This document shows, one piece after another, positions 1 to 10,204 of a stretch of 64,000 nt of DNA. Position 1 is the stretch's first letter; every line of letters starts with the position of its first letter. The notes below the pieces were generated by a model. That model was not told the origin of the DNA and made no database searches. It saw only the letters and a list, made by a program, of their open reading frames with translations. Source of the DNA: Oceanicoccus sp. KOV_DT_Chl (lineage in GTDB: Bacteria > Pseudomonadota > Gammaproteobacteria > Pseudomonadales > Dasaniaceae); NCBI RefSeq assembly GCF_900120175.1, contig NZ_FQLF01000001.1:248001-312000 (forward strand). Reading direction: 5' to 3'. A program made the translations under genes and the position numbers.

Positions 1-1130
1 TGTTAGCCCAGCGTGGAGCGGCGTTAGTGCATCAGCCGGTAGACAAGGAAGGGATGATAGTGGATGACAATCTTAATCCATGTCAGTTGGTTTGTGTTAC
101 ACCCAGCCACCAAACGCCCACAGCAGTGACCATGAGCATGGCGAGGCGTGAAGCCTTGATCAAAAAATCCATTGAATATGATCAATTAATTATTGAGGAT
201 GACTTTGAATTTGAAAGTAATTATTTAGGCCATCCGCACCCGGCGTTAAAAAGTATCGATACCGAGAATCGTGTGTTGTATATGTCTTGCTTATCCAAGG
301 TGTTGTCACCGGGTTTGCGTTTGGGTTTTTTGGTGGCCGCTCCGGAAGTGATCGCCGAAGCAAGAAAACTTAGCCGTTTAATGGTGCGTCACCCGCCGCT
401 GAATAATCAACGTACTGCCGCTTTTTTTCTTTCACTGGGATATTACGACACCTTCTTACTGCATTTGCACGAGACTTTTGAACAACGTTGGATTGCTCTG
501 CGGCGCGCGGTTAATTATTACATGCTGCCCTATGTTGAAATTACCCCGGCACAAGGGGGGACGGCGTTATGGATAAAAATATCCAAAGACATCAATATGA
601 AATTTTTGGTGCAGGAGGCAGCTAAGCGCGGTGTGCTGATTGAACCCATGGAGCACTATTACGCTGCTAGTAAGGTTTCAGAAAATTGTTTTCGTATGGG
701 TGTCACCAGTATTCCCGCCGATAGAATCCGGGAAGGTGTCGACCAGTTACGCGACCTGATTCATGATTTAACGACCCATGAGATTGAAAGTTTTGATAAC
801 GCTGAAGGCAGTCAGTTACTGGGTGATGAGCTACTTGCGACCATGGCTAACTCCATAATGTTGACCCCTGTTGCTTATGGTGAACCCTGCAGTATAGAAA
901 TTTATGGGGATGGCAGTTTGGTTGGTAAAGCCGGCTATGCTAATGAAGATTGTGATATCGGAAAGTGGTGGGTAGAAGGTGATCAGTGGTATCGGCAATG
1001 GACGCGCTGGGCATGGGGTGATGTGGGTGTCTATCGGGTGATTATGGATGGCGAAATTTTCAAGCTGTTTGATGAAAAGGGGCGGCTGATTGATCAGGGT
1101 GTGCTGAAAAAAATGGAGGACGCCCTTTAA
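1..1130 (+). CDS. MocR/GntR-type PLP-dependent aminotransferase, 5' end cut off by window
   Basis: The reading frame is open from the first base, so the true start lies outside the window. The visible part matches the aminotransferase domain of MocR-type regulators: a DDFEFE segment (PLP-contacting Asp region), a SLSKVLSPGLRLGF-like stretch (here CLSKVLSPGLRLGF) holding the Schiff-base Lys, and the usual small-domain RMGVTSIP region. A GntR winged-helix domain would be expected in the missing N-terminal part. About 110 residues follow the aminotransferase fold, rich in Trp and Gly (GKWWVEGDQWYRQW), and do not belong to the standard MocR architecture. They may be an extra sensing or structural domain. 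The family regulates PLP or amino-acid-linked genes; the target here is unknown. Confidence 0.8.
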   Translation, partial: LAQRGAALVHQPVDKEGMIVDDNLNPCQLVCVTPSHQTPTAVTMSMARREALIKKSIEYDQLIIEDDFEFESNYLGHPHPALKSIDTENRVLYMSCLSKVLSPGLRLGFLVAAPEVIAEARKLSRLMVRHPPLNNQRTAAFFLSLGYYDTFLLHLHETFEQRWIALRRAVNYYMLPYVEITPAQGGTALWIKISKDINMKFLVQEAAKRGVLIEPMEHYYAASKVSENCFRMGVTSIPADRIREGVDQLRDLIHDLTTHEIESFDNAEGSQLLGDELLATMANSIMLTPVAYGEPCSIEIYGDGSLVGKAGYANEDCDIGKWWVEGDQWYRQWTRWAWGDVGVYRVIMDGEIFKLFDEKGRLIDQGVLKKMEDAL

Positions 1131-1339
1131 GTAATAATCGATTTGCTAATTTTTATATTGGGTTTCTTCCACAGGGTCACTATTTAGTAAAATAATAAAC
1201 TGGCCTAATCTGTTGTTTCCAACTGGCTCTATGCCACCTGCCTGAATATTCATTACATTGACAACATAATAATGCTGCGCTGTAGATTTGTGCTGTTTAA
1301 GTACTTAACACCTGATCGCGGCAGTTAAAGGGGTAAATA

Positions 1340-2215
1340 ATGAGTCATTTTTCAATTGCCGGTCTGCAATTAGAACTGTCAGCGCAGGATAATTTGGCAC
1401 TGATAAAAAAAGAAATAGAGAAAACAGTTAGAATTTTTCCCTGGGTCGATATGCTGGTGTTAGGGGAACTGAGTAGTTTTGGTCCGGATCCCGCTAACGC
1501 CCAGACGATGCCGGGACAAGCAGAGCAGTTTTATTGTGAGTTAGCAAAAAAACATAATATCTGGTTAATTCCTGGTTCAATATTTGAGCAGGACGGTGGC
1601 AAAATTTATAACACTGCTCCGGTCATTAATCCTGCAGGCGAAGTCGTTTCTCGTTACCGCAAAATGTTTCCCTTTTATCCCTACGAGAAAGGCGTGGAAG
1701 CCGGAGATCAATTCGTTGTCTTCGATGTGCCAGCTGTCGGCCGTTTCGGTCTGTCAATCTGCTACGACCAATGGTTTCCTGAAATTACCAGAACCCTTGC
1801 CTGGATGGGGGCGGAAGTCATTATTTGCCCAACCATGACTAACACTATTGATCGCGATCTTGAGTTATCAATCTCCCGCACCAATGCCGCTATTGGCCAA
1901 TGTTATTTTTTCAATATCAATGTAGCTGGTGGCGTGGGCAATGGTAAATCGATTGTCGTTGGGCCAGATGGCACGGTAATTCATCAGGCTGGCAATGCGA
2001 CTGAAGTCATACCGATTGAAATTGATATGAGCCATGTTCGCAGAGTTAGGGAACGTGGTGTGATGGGGCTGGGCCAAACCTTAAAAAGTTTTAGAGATAG
2101 TCAGGTTAAGTTTCCGCCTTATATTGAAGGGCATAATAAATCGGCGGTACTGACCAAGCTGGGTAAGCTGGTTGTACCAAAATCTCAGGTAATGGACAGC
2201 AAAGGAAGTAAGTAG
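1340..2215 (+). CDS. Carbon-nitrogen hydrolase (nitrilase superfamily amidohydrolase)
   Basis: A 291-residue protein with the Glu-Lys-Cys triad of the nitrilase superfamily: Glu43 in LGELSSFG, Lys108 in RYRKMFPF and Cys141 in LSICYDQWFPE. The family cleaves C-N bonds in amides, nitriles or carbamoyl compounds. The wide SICYDQWFPE motif and the length fit aliphatic amidases or formamidases better than true nitrilases, but the substrate cannot be read from the sequence. The ATG follows an AAAGGGG purine stretch. There is no signal peptide, so it is cytoplasmic. It stands alone between the MocR gene and a TonB-dependent receptor in the same direction; a MocR-amidase pair could be functionally linked. 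Confidence 0.85.
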   Translation: MSHFSIAGLQLELSAQDNLALIKKEIEKTVRIFPWVDMLVLGELSSFGPDPANAQTMPGQAEQFYCELAKKHNIWLIPGSIFEQDGGKIYNTAPVINPAGEVVSRYRKMFPFYPYEKGVEAGDQFVVFDVPAVGRFGLSICYDQWFPEITRTLAWMGAEVIICPTMTNTIDRDLELSISRTNAAIGQCYFFNINVAGGVGNGKSIVVGPDGTVIHQAGNATEVIPIEIDMSHVRRVRERGVMGLGQTLKSFRDSQVKFPPYIEGHNKSAVLTKLGKLVVPKSQVMDSKGSK

Positions 2216-2403
2216 TAAACGTTGGAACCAGTTTGGTTGCTTTACGAAAAAATCAAAACTGGACTCATAGATAACCACAAACTGGTACTACTTGGATCTA
2301 ATTAGCTTGGCTAGTGTACAGTCTAACAAAAACAAAATTTAATTCAGGGATGGATGATGAAAATCGATTCAATTTTTTAATAAGAAGATGTCAGGGGATA
2401 TCA

Positions 2404-4791
2404 ATGAATAGAAAAATTAATTTTAAGCAAAAAACTCTTGTAACAGCGGTGGCCACAGCGACACTTTTATCCGGCCAATCTTTGACTGTTTTCGGCCAGG
2501 AAAAATCGGCAGTGATGGAAGAGGTCATGGTAACGGCTACTCGACGTTCCCAGTCTGTGCAGGATATACCTTTTAATATTTCGGCGGTTAGTGGTAGTAC
2601 CATTGAGGCTGCAGGCATTGTTGATTCAACTGAACTCCTTCGCTCAATTCCGGGTGTGACTGTCGCTGATGGTGGTGGCCGCGCTTCAGAAACCAATAAC
2701 AATATTTCTATACGGGGTTTAAATGTTGACCCTAGTAGTACGGATAGAACTTTTCTTTCTGATCCAACAGTTTCTACCTACGTGGGTAATACGCCTACCT
2801 TTGCTAACTTTATCTTGAAAGATATTGAACGTGTTGAAGTACTTCGCGGGCCGCAGTCTACTTTGTATGGTTCAGGTTCATTGGGTGGAACAGTTCGTTA
2901 TATCATGAATAAGCCAAGTACTGATGCTGTCAGTGGGCGAGTTGGTGGGTCTTACAGTCAGACTGAGGGTTCAGACGGTGATAACAAGAGCATGGACGGC
3001 GTTATAAATATCCCATTAAGTGATTCTTTTGCTTTGCGACTTAGTGCTGGTGAAATTGATAATGATGGGTTGGTTGATTATGCCAATGTTTATCAGCTTG
3101 ATAGTACTGGTGTCCCAAGCTATCAAGGTGGCGATATAGTTAACGGTTTGCCCATCGTGGAAAATGTTAAAGATGCTGATACTGTAGATGTCTCTTATGC
3201 TCGAGCCTCATTATTATTTGAGCCTAATGAAAAGCTGAGTATTTTAATGACTTACCAGCAGCAAGAGGGTGAATACGGTGGCCGTAGGCAGGTTACTACG
3301 GGGCCTGATGGTTACGGTAATTATTATGATGATGATGAAATTGGTGCAGTGCTATTAGAGCCTGCCAGCAATGATACTAGCTTTGGTAGTTTAGAAATTG
3401 AATATGACCTTGGCTTTGCGACCTTGAGTTCAAGCACGTCATACTATGATAACCGACGGGAAAGTCGTAGTGATAACACCGGTTTTACCGCTGCGCAGGG
3501 ATGGTTACCTTATTATGGTTATGGTGCTAATCCGCGAATAGTACTTGCAGCCGATCGTGAGAACAGTGACCGTGCTTTAATACAAGAACTGCGTTTGGCT
3601 TCGAATGGTGAAAAAACGATTGATTGGGTGGCCGGCGTCTATTACAAAGATCAAAACTCTGGAGCTATTCAAGATACGCATGTACTTGGTTATCCTGCAT
3701 GGGCTAATGCTTCTTACGGATTTAATCCAGCAGATGATAGATCATTTGCATGGACCTATGAACGTGAATTTACTGATACTGCGTTTTTTGGGGAAGCAAC
3801 CTATAACGTATCTGATACGTTGCATGTAACATTTGGTGGCCGCTACTTTGATAATGAAGACGACGTGACGTCTCAAACAGGGTTGCCCGTGTTCATAGAC
3901 TTTTTCCCAATTAACCCTGAAGTAAGCGATAAGGTATCAGATGATGGTATTTTATTGAAGGCCAATATTTCCTGGGAAATGGATGATCATTCAATGCTTT
4001 ACGGCACCATCTCTGAAGGCTATCGACGTGGTGGCACCAATGCTTCACCAACAGCATCGGATAATCTAGGTTACCCGAATGCTGATGAATGGAAGAGCTT
4101 TGATAGTGATACCAGCTTGAACTATGAGGTGGGTATAAAAGGGCAGTATGATTCCTTCTCTTACACTTTTGCAGCCTTTTATGTTCAATGGGACGACATA
4201 CAGTTAAACGTAGCAACACCTTCAGGTGCGTATTATGCCGTAGCGAATGGGGATGAGGCCGTTACCCAAGGTATAGAGACTGAGTTCAATTGGGCGGTAT
4301 CCGATAATTTTCGTTTATCAGGTGGTTATGCCTATGTTGATGCCGCTTTAACAGCAGACTTTATAACGCGTGGTTTAGAGGGCGGTGCTGATGTGTTGCA
4401 AGGTAGTGATGGTAATCAATTGCCGGGTACTGCTGAGCACAATGTAAACTTAACAGCAGCTTATACCGTGCAAATATCCGATGGTATGGATTTGGTGACA
4501 CGGATTGATGGCTATTATCAGTCTGAAACTGAAAACTCAGTGCTAGATACCGAAGACTGGAATAAAACGTTGGATGGTTTTTCTCTTTGGGGTGGTTCGG
4601 TATCGTTGGTAACGGATACCTGGACAGCATCGTTATACGCTAAAAATATCTTCGATGAAGAGGGGACAACCGCTGTTTATAAAGAAGAGTATATGACGTC
4701 TAGCCCTGCGGACCAATTTTATGGAACAGGTCAAAAAGACTTCATTGCTAATCCTAGAACCATTGGTTTTTCTGTTGGATATAAGTTCTAA
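2404..4791 (+). CDS. TonB-dependent outer-membrane receptor
   Basis: A 795-residue outer-membrane receptor. The chosen ATG lies just after an AGGGG Shine-Dalgarno and starts a clean signal peptide (MNRK, hydrophobic stretch, cleavage near VFGQ). An upstream in-frame ATG at 2314 would put 30 unlikely residues before it. Next come a TonB-box-like EEVMVTATRR, the plug domain (RSIPGVTV, ISIRGLN, VEVLRGPQSTLYGSGSLGGTVRY) and a long beta barrel ending in GFSVGYKF with a terminal Phe. The type resembles receptors of sphingomonads and marine gammaproteobacteria that import organic molecules rather than iron-siderophores. The substrate is unknown. A strong terminator follows directly. Confidence 0.93.
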   Translation: MNRKINFKQKTLVTAVATATLLSGQSLTVFGQEKSAVMEEVMVTATRRSQSVQDIPFNISAVSGSTIEAAGIVDSTELLRSIPGVTVADGGGRASETNNNISIRGLNVDPSSTDRTFLSDPTVSTYVGNTPTFANFILKDIERVEVLRGPQSTLYGSGSLGGTVRYIMNKPSTDAVSGRVGGSYSQTEGSDGDNKSMDGVINIPLSDSFALRLSAGEIDNDGLVDYANVYQLDSTGVPSYQGGDIVNGLPIVENVKDADTVDVSYARASLLFEPNEKLSILMTYQQQEGEYGGRRQVTTGPDGYGNYYDDDEIGAVLLEPASNDTSFGSLEIEYDLGFATLSSSTSYYDNRRESRSDNTGFTAAQGWLPYYGYGANPRIVLAADRENSDRALIQELRLASNGEKTIDWVAGVYYKDQNSGAIQDTHVLGYPAWANASYGFNPADDRSFAWTYEREFTDTAFFGEATYNVSDTLHVTFGGRYFDNEDDVTSQTGLPVFIDFFPINPEVSDKVSDDGILLKANISWEMDDHSMLYGTISEGYRRGGTNASPTASDNLGYPNADEWKSFDSDTSLNYEVGIKGQYDSFSYTFAAFYVQWDDIQLNVATPSGAYYAVANGDEAVTQGIETEFNWAVSDNFRLSGGYAYVDAALTADFITRGLEGGADVLQGSDGNQLPGTAEHNVNLTAAYTVQISDGMDLVTRIDGYYQSETENSVLDTEDWNKTLDGFSLWGGSVSLVTDTWTASLYAKNIFDEEGTTAVYKEEYMTSSPADQFYGTGQKDFIANPRTIGFSVGYKF

Positions 4792-4801
4792 GTAGTTGAG
4801 T

Positions 4802-4832
4802 AAAAAAACCGGGCAATGCCCGGTTTTTTTTT
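4802..4832 (+). terminator. Rho-independent terminator after TonB receptor
   Basis: Six-pair GC stem CCGGGC/GCCCGG with a three-base loop, an A-tract before it and nine T after it, ten bases downstream of the receptor stop codon. Confidence 0.9.
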
Positions 4833-5072
4833 ACTTTTTAGTTGTACATCAAAGGGTTATTGAAAAGCTTGAGGTTAGTATAAACTAAGCTGTGGTAGCT
4901 GATGGCCCTTTTATTGAAGTATGTCTGGGGTGTACGCTAAATTTTAGACTGCATGATTAGCCAGCGCATTACCGTCAAATGCAAACAGGCTAAACCTATG
5001 TTGCTAGATGAGAGTGTCAGCCAGGTCTATGCGTAAGGGATTAAGCAGGGGTTTATGTGAAGTAAATATTTA

Positions 5073-6668
5073 ATGGTAAAGCATGTGAGTTATACAAAAG
5101 AGCAATTATTTTCCTTGGCTGTTTCAGCAATTGATGCCGGTGATATGAGATCTGCGATAAATGCTTGCCGTGAAATGAACAGTCAATATCCCGATTTTCA
5201 TCAGGGTTGGCGAATAGCCTGTGAATTACATCTTCGATTGAATAATCCAAAGTCTGGATTAGCAGCCATCAATCGTTCGTTAAGTTTTCAACCCAATGAT
5301 GCGGAAGACCTGCTGAAAAAAGCAGAGTGCTTAATGGGGTTGGCTGAAGTTGAAGCTGCCTTGAATATAATCAACCAAGTAGTGAAATACGATTATAAGC
5401 AAAGTCATATTTTTAGTCTCGCCGGTTTATTATTTTCCAGACTGGATCAGCATGAGTTGTCTTTAGAACAGTATCGAAGAGCATTAGCCCTGGATCCAGA
5501 AAATCCGACTGTACATTACAATATTGGTTCAGAACTGCGGTTTTTAGGGCGTATAGCTGAGTCGGAGGTTAGCCTTAATCAATCGTTAAAAGGGCGGCCA
5601 TTAGATGCTGAGACGCTAGCTATGCGTTCATCGCTACGTAAACAAACGCCAGATAATAATCACGTGGAAGCTCTTACCACTGTACTTGCCTCGCCAGAAC
5701 TACATGATGGTGATCAGCCCTATATTTATTATGCTTTAGCGAAAGAAAAAGATGATTTAGGCGACCATGCAGCCTCATTTGACTACTTGAAGCGCGGCGC
5801 AGATAAGCGTCGTAGCCAAATGGCCTACCAGCCGGAAACAGATCTGGAAATAATTGCGGCAATACAAGAAACATTTAATAAGCAGCTTTTAATGGCAGAT
5901 AGTGCCGGCTGCAGCAGTGATGAGCCTATATTTATTATCGGTATGCCTAGAACTGGCACAACTTTGGTAGAGCGAATTCTGGGTAGCCATAGCGAAGTAT
6001 ATGCAGCAGGTGAACTCGATAGTTTTGGTCGTGAGATGATGAGGCTCGCAGTTGATTCTAATGGCGGTGAAAAATTTCAAGTTAGACAGGATTTGATTCA
6101 AGCAACGACTCACTTAAATTTCAAACTGTTGGGTGAGCGTTACGTGCAAGCGACACGCCCTTTTACCGGCCATACCTCGCGTTTTATCGATAAGCTCCCT
6201 TTTAACTACCTTTATGCAGGGCTTATTCACTTAGCCTTGCCAAATGCCAAAATAATAAACCTAAAACGCAACCCTATGGATACGTGTTATGCGGTTTACA
6301 AACAACTGTTCAGAGATGTGTATCCTTTTTCGTATAATTTAGAGGAGTTAGGTAGGTATTACGTGGCTTATCATCAATTAATGGAACATTGGAATAAGGT
6401 TATTCCCGGGGTAATTTATACGGTGAATTATGAAGATGTTGTTGCCGACACTGAGGGTGAGGCGAGAAAATTACTGGATTATTGCGGGCTTGAATGGCAG
6501 CAGCAGTGCTTGCGTTTTTATGAAAATAAACAAGCTTCTACAACAGCCAGTGCCACTCAGGTACGCCAGCCGATCTATAAGTCGTCAGTGGCTAAATGGC
6601 GGCTGTATGAAGAACAACTTAAACCTTTGTCGGATATTATATTAGCTGCGGGCATTGAAATTGGTTGA
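5073..6668 (+). CDS. TPR-repeat sulfotransferase family protein
   Basis: A 531-residue protein with two parts. Residues 1-200 form tetratricopeptide-like helical pairs (for example LEQYRRALALDPENPTVHYN). Residues about 285-520 are a sulfotransferase domain. The PAPS 5'-phosphosulfate loop is visible as IIGMPRTGTTLVERIL (near 288-303), and a second phosphate-binding region lies around INLKRNPMDTCYAVYKQLF. The family transfers sulfate from PAPS to an acceptor. TPR-sulfotransferase fusions often lie beside TonB-dependent receptors in marine bacteria, as here. There is no signal peptide. The acceptor is unknown; it could be a peptide, a lipid or an imported metabolite. Spacing to the receptor (about 280 bases plus a terminator) argues against one transcript. 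Confidence 0.88.
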   Translation: MVKHVSYTKEQLFSLAVSAIDAGDMRSAINACREMNSQYPDFHQGWRIACELHLRLNNPKSGLAAINRSLSFQPNDAEDLLKKAECLMGLAEVEAALNIINQVVKYDYKQSHIFSLAGLLFSRLDQHELSLEQYRRALALDPENPTVHYNIGSELRFLGRIAESEVSLNQSLKGRPLDAETLAMRSSLRKQTPDNNHVEALTTVLASPELHDGDQPYIYYALAKEKDDLGDHAASFDYLKRGADKRRSQMAYQPETDLEIIAAIQETFNKQLLMADSAGCSSDEPIFIIGMPRTGTTLVERILGSHSEVYAAGELDSFGREMMRLAVDSNGGEKFQVRQDLIQATTHLNFKLLGERYVQATRPFTGHTSRFIDKLPFNYLYAGLIHLALPNAKIINLKRNPMDTCYAVYKQLFRDVYPFSYNLEELGRYYVAYHQLMEHWNKVIPGVIYTVNYEDVVADTEGEARKLLDYCGLEWQQQCLRFYENKQASTTASATQVRQPIYKSSVAKWRLYEEQLKPLSDIILAAGIEIG

Positions 6669-6988
6669 AGATATTTAAACAATACTGACTCCTGTGCCCC
6701 GTTGTAGTGATTATCATGAATTGTGAATTAACTATTACGTTAGCACCGTGCTAAATAGCTGTGGTCATTGTTCCGTTCTGTTTGTTTTGTGATCACATGA
6801 GAAAATAAATCCCTTGGTGTTGCTATGATTGAACTCGTTTTGCCCGTGTGGCTTAACTCACCATCAGCTTCTGCTCAATAAAATCATCTGGTCTTATACA
6901 AGCAGGGCTACTGGTACTACTTTCGATTGTCCGAGCTGCTAGTCTTGTTCGATAAGAGTCGATTTTTAAGAAAAAGGCTATTGCACCA
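6669..6988. other. Intergenic region with a possible shared regulatory motif
   Basis: About 320 bases without a convincing gene. The 13-mer ACTGGTACTACTT at 6910-6922 is identical to one at 2281-2293 upstream of the TonB receptor. In both places a GCTAGT follows about 21 bases later. Nothing else is recognised. Confidence 0.4.
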
Positions 6989-8737
6989 ATGACGCTTGTC
7001 TCTCGTTTTTGTTTTTATCCGTTATTATTCTGCACTCTGTTCATTAGTGATGTAAGTGCGGATGAGCTGCGTCGCGAGCTATTAACGCCAGCCTTTTTAT
7101 TAGAGGCTACTGTCATGGAACAGCCCGTGCAAATGACTGCTTTTTCCTCGTCAGTGACATCTACTGCTAGTGCTGTTACCAATCCGCAGCCAGTACATTG
7201 GCGGTTTTCCTTAGCCGATAAAACGCAGGCTAAAATGCGTGTGCTGCGAGATGATTATGGTTTTACCGAGAAAAGTTCACAAAAAGTTTCCCGGTTACCT
7301 ATAATCGAAATGAACTTTATTCAATCGGGTGCTGATTTAATACCAGTAGAGCGCAAGGCTATCGCAAGTGATCACCCGCATTGGGAATACATCGTGGGTC
7401 CTGGTCGAATATGGAATGAACAAGCTGATGGTGAGTTTAGCCGCGCAGCCATCCCCTTTAGTTTGCGCGAGCGCAATGCCAACTGTACCCATAACGGGGT
7501 GATGAGTTTTCTTTTCAAGCCAGATGGCACCACGTCCAATATGGCATTTCAAGTCGTTAGTGAAACGTGTTTGTATTTGAAATTTGATTTTTGGGGCTTG
7601 GCTAACATTACCCTTGAGCCTACGGTAATTGCTGATGCTGACCAAGTAATTAGTCGTTACCGGCAGGAAGTGGCCAATCGGCTGCCGATTAAAACGATCG
7701 ACCAATTAGTCCTGGATTATCCGGCATTGGGCGCGGGGGTGATCGCTGCTAGTGGTAAAATAAATCCAGCGGATATGACTTTGTTTGGCCTTGTCATTGA
7801 TGACACTCACTATGTTGGCGGTTGCCAGACGCGTTACGGCGTTTACCCCTATTGCGACGTTTTGGATTTACCTTCTTACTCATTAGCCAAAAGTGTGTTT
7901 GCCGGTTTGGGGCTGATGTATTTAGAAAAGCACTACCCAGGATCGAGTGAGTTACTGATTGCCGATTTTGTGCCGGCGTGTAAAGCTAATGCCGCATGGA
8001 AAGGTGTCACGTTTAACAATGCACTGGATATGGCTACGGGTAATTATCAGTCGGCAAAAAGCAGTAAAGATGAAGGCTCTAAAACTATGAGAGCTAAATT
8101 TTTTGTCCCTGAAACCCATAGCGAAAAAATTGACTATATCTGCCAGCAAATGCCTCGCAAAGCAGCGCCGGGTACTCGATGGGTTTATCACACGGCGGAC
8201 ACTTATTTGCTCAGTACGGCGATTAGCCAATTTTTAAAAGAAAAAAATGGCGAGCAGGCTGATTTTTTTAATGATGTGTTTCTTGCGCTGTGGCGGCCGC
8301 TACAACTTAGCCCTGTTACCGAGATGACGTCGCGCAGTTATGATGCTACGGCTCAGCCTTTTGCGGGTTATGGCTTGACAATGCATCGTGATGATATTGC
8401 CAGAATGGCAAGCACGATGAATAACAGAGCGAGCTACCTGAATAAATTATTAGATCAAACAATGTGGGATAGCGCGATGCAGCGTTTGCCTGAGGATAGA
8501 GGGCTTGCTGCTCTCGATGGTGACTTTCGATACAGTAATGGATTTTGGGCTTATAACGTACAGTCTGTTACGGCGTGTAAAAAAACATTGTGGCTACCGT
8601 TGATGAGTGGGTATGGGGGTATCAGCGTGGTGATGATGCCCAACGATACGGTTTACTATTATTTCAGCGATGGTGGCGCGTTTAGTTGGCTGGATGCGGC
8701 TATCGCATCGAATAGCCAGCGATCCTATTGTCATTAA
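6989..8737 (+). CDS. Secreted serine hydrolase, beta-lactamase/transpeptidase-like fold
   Basis: A 582-residue protein with an N-terminal signal peptide (hydrophobic FCFYPLLFCTLFISDVSA). The first 230 residues are an unassigned beta-rich region. From about 250 the sequence resembles class C beta-lactamase-like serine hydrolases. The nucleophile motif Ser298-Leu-Ala-Lys301 (SYSLAKS) has the SxxK form, and Tyr400 in WVYHTADTYLL sits where the second catalytic Tyr is expected. A GYGG segment near the C-terminus may replace the KTG box. Such enzymes act as esterases, amidases or oligomer hydrolases in the periplasm. The exact substrate is unknown. The several Cys in the exported part suggest disulfides. 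Confidence 0.7.
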   Translation: MTLVSRFCFYPLLFCTLFISDVSADELRRELLTPAFLLEATVMEQPVQMTAFSSSVTSTASAVTNPQPVHWRFSLADKTQAKMRVLRDDYGFTEKSSQKVSRLPIIEMNFIQSGADLIPVERKAIASDHPHWEYIVGPGRIWNEQADGEFSRAAIPFSLRERNANCTHNGVMSFLFKPDGTTSNMAFQVVSETCLYLKFDFWGLANITLEPTVIADADQVISRYRQEVANRLPIKTIDQLVLDYPALGAGVIAASGKINPADMTLFGLVIDDTHYVGGCQTRYGVYPYCDVLDLPSYSLAKSVFAGLGLMYLEKHYPGSSELLIADFVPACKANAAWKGVTFNNALDMATGNYQSAKSSKDEGSKTMRAKFFVPETHSEKIDYICQQMPRKAAPGTRWVYHTADTYLLSTAISQFLKEKNGEQADFFNDVFLALWRPLQLSPVTEMTSRSYDATAQPFAGYGLTMHRDDIARMASTMNNRASYLNKLLDQTMWDSAMQRLPEDRGLAALDGDFRYSNGFWAYNVQSVTACKKTLWLPLMSGYGGISVVMMPNDTVYYYFSDGGAFSWLDAAIASNSQRSYCH

Positions 8738-8772
8738 CTTTAAACTTTTGTTTGTATTGGTGAGCCTAAATA

Positions 8773-9967
8773 ATGAATAAAATATAACTGAAAATACCGC
8801 TAGCACTTTTATATTACCAGTGGCTGCACCCAACGGTGAAGTTGCCAGAGTGATATTATCTTTTCTCGCCACCGCTGGTTTATTTTACGTCAACATCATG
8901 CCAGCGTTGATTGATGGCTTAATTGAAGGCCTGGGTTTAAGTAATCAACAGGCCGGTTTTGTAGGTTCAGCGAATGTTTATGGTGCCGCAGTAGGCGCAC
9001 TACTAGCCGTGTTTGTAGTAAAGAAAGTCCCCTGGAAATTTTGTTCGGTGGTACTGTTATGCGGCCTGATGGTAATGGATGGTTTATCAATCTTTTTAAG
9101 TGACGCCTGGGTATTAATTGCCACCCGTTTTTGCCACGGATTTATTGGCGGTATGTTGGTAGGTATTGGCTTTGCGGTGATTTCGCGGACCACCGAAGCG
9201 GATCGCACGTTTGGGTATTTGTTGACGGTGCAATTTGGTTTGGGTGGTGTGGGTTTAGTGTATCTGCCTCCGTTGGTGCCCGAGTACGGAACTACCGCGC
9301 TATTTCTCTCTTTGATTGCATTTAGTTTAGTGACTTTATTAATGCTGCCGTTTTTATCCAGCTACCCGATTATAGAGCGTACCGCGGCACAAAAAAGTTC
9401 TGACGCCGCGATCAATTATCGTTTATTGAGTTTGGCGTTACTGGGTACCTTTTTGTTTCAGGCTGCCAATATGGGGTTTACGCTTATATCATCGGCATGG
9501 GCAAAAATGCCGGTTTGGAGATGTCATTTATCAGTAATACCTTGGGTGCGGCAGCCTGGATTGCTATTGCGGGCTCGGTGTTAGTGATTTTAATGTCCAC
9601 TCGCTATGGCCGGTTATGGCCGGTGAGTATTGCCATTGTGTTAACCATTGCTGGAACCTGGATACTGCACCACAGTGATGTTGCAGCCTATTTTTGGATC
9701 GCCAATGTAGGTGTTGGTATTACCTGGGCTTTTGTTATTTCCTATCTGCTAGGTATGTGTTCGGAATTTGATAGTGCCGGGCAGATGGCGGCGTTAGGTG
9801 GTTTTGCTTCCAAGATGGGGTTAGCGTCCGGGCCGTTAGTCGGTGCACTACTGGTGGGGGAGGATAACTACGCGGTTTTAATCAATATAGCCTGTGTTGC
9901 TTTGCTGATTGGGATGGCTGTCATTGTATTACCTGCGTTCAGCCTGGATAAGCAAAAGTCTGTTTAA
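8773..9967 (+). CDS. MFS transporter, interrupted by two single-base losses
   Basis: A major facilitator superfamily permease of about 398 residues once two frameshifts are repaired. The frame from 8820 codes six to seven hydrophobic helices with MFS features (TRFCHGFIGGMLVGIGFAVI) and runs off frame near 9480. The rest continues in another frame from about 9482 (GMGKNAGLEMSFISNTLG, then five helices). Adding one T to the TTT run gives GFYAYIIGMGKNAG. At the 5' end, ATG 8773 follows a plausible GGTGAG site. Adding one A to the AAAA run joins MNKN to ITENTASTFILPVAAPNGEVA. GTG 8820 is an alternative start. Substrate unknown. A genuine pseudogene remains possible. Confidence 0.75.
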
Positions 9968-10204
9968 AGCTCATGGGTAAGTTGCTATTGTTAGCGGCTA
10001 CCTGGGTTTATTGTGGTTTTAAAGCGTGCCCACCCCTGGTTTTGCGGCGAAATTCCGCCACTCAATCTCCCTCAGAATAAATCACTTAAATTTTCAGGAA
10101 AAACAGATTTAAACGCCGTTTATTGTTTTTTTTAGAGAGAAAATCCTGAGAGTTTATTCTTATACTGCCGTCATGCAAACAACCCCTATGTTGAGGAATA
10201 AATC

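Noticed and set aside
2314-2403. Upstream start for the first TonB receptor
   Set aside because: It would bury the signal peptide behind 30 charged residues; ATG 2404 has a good Shine-Dalgarno.
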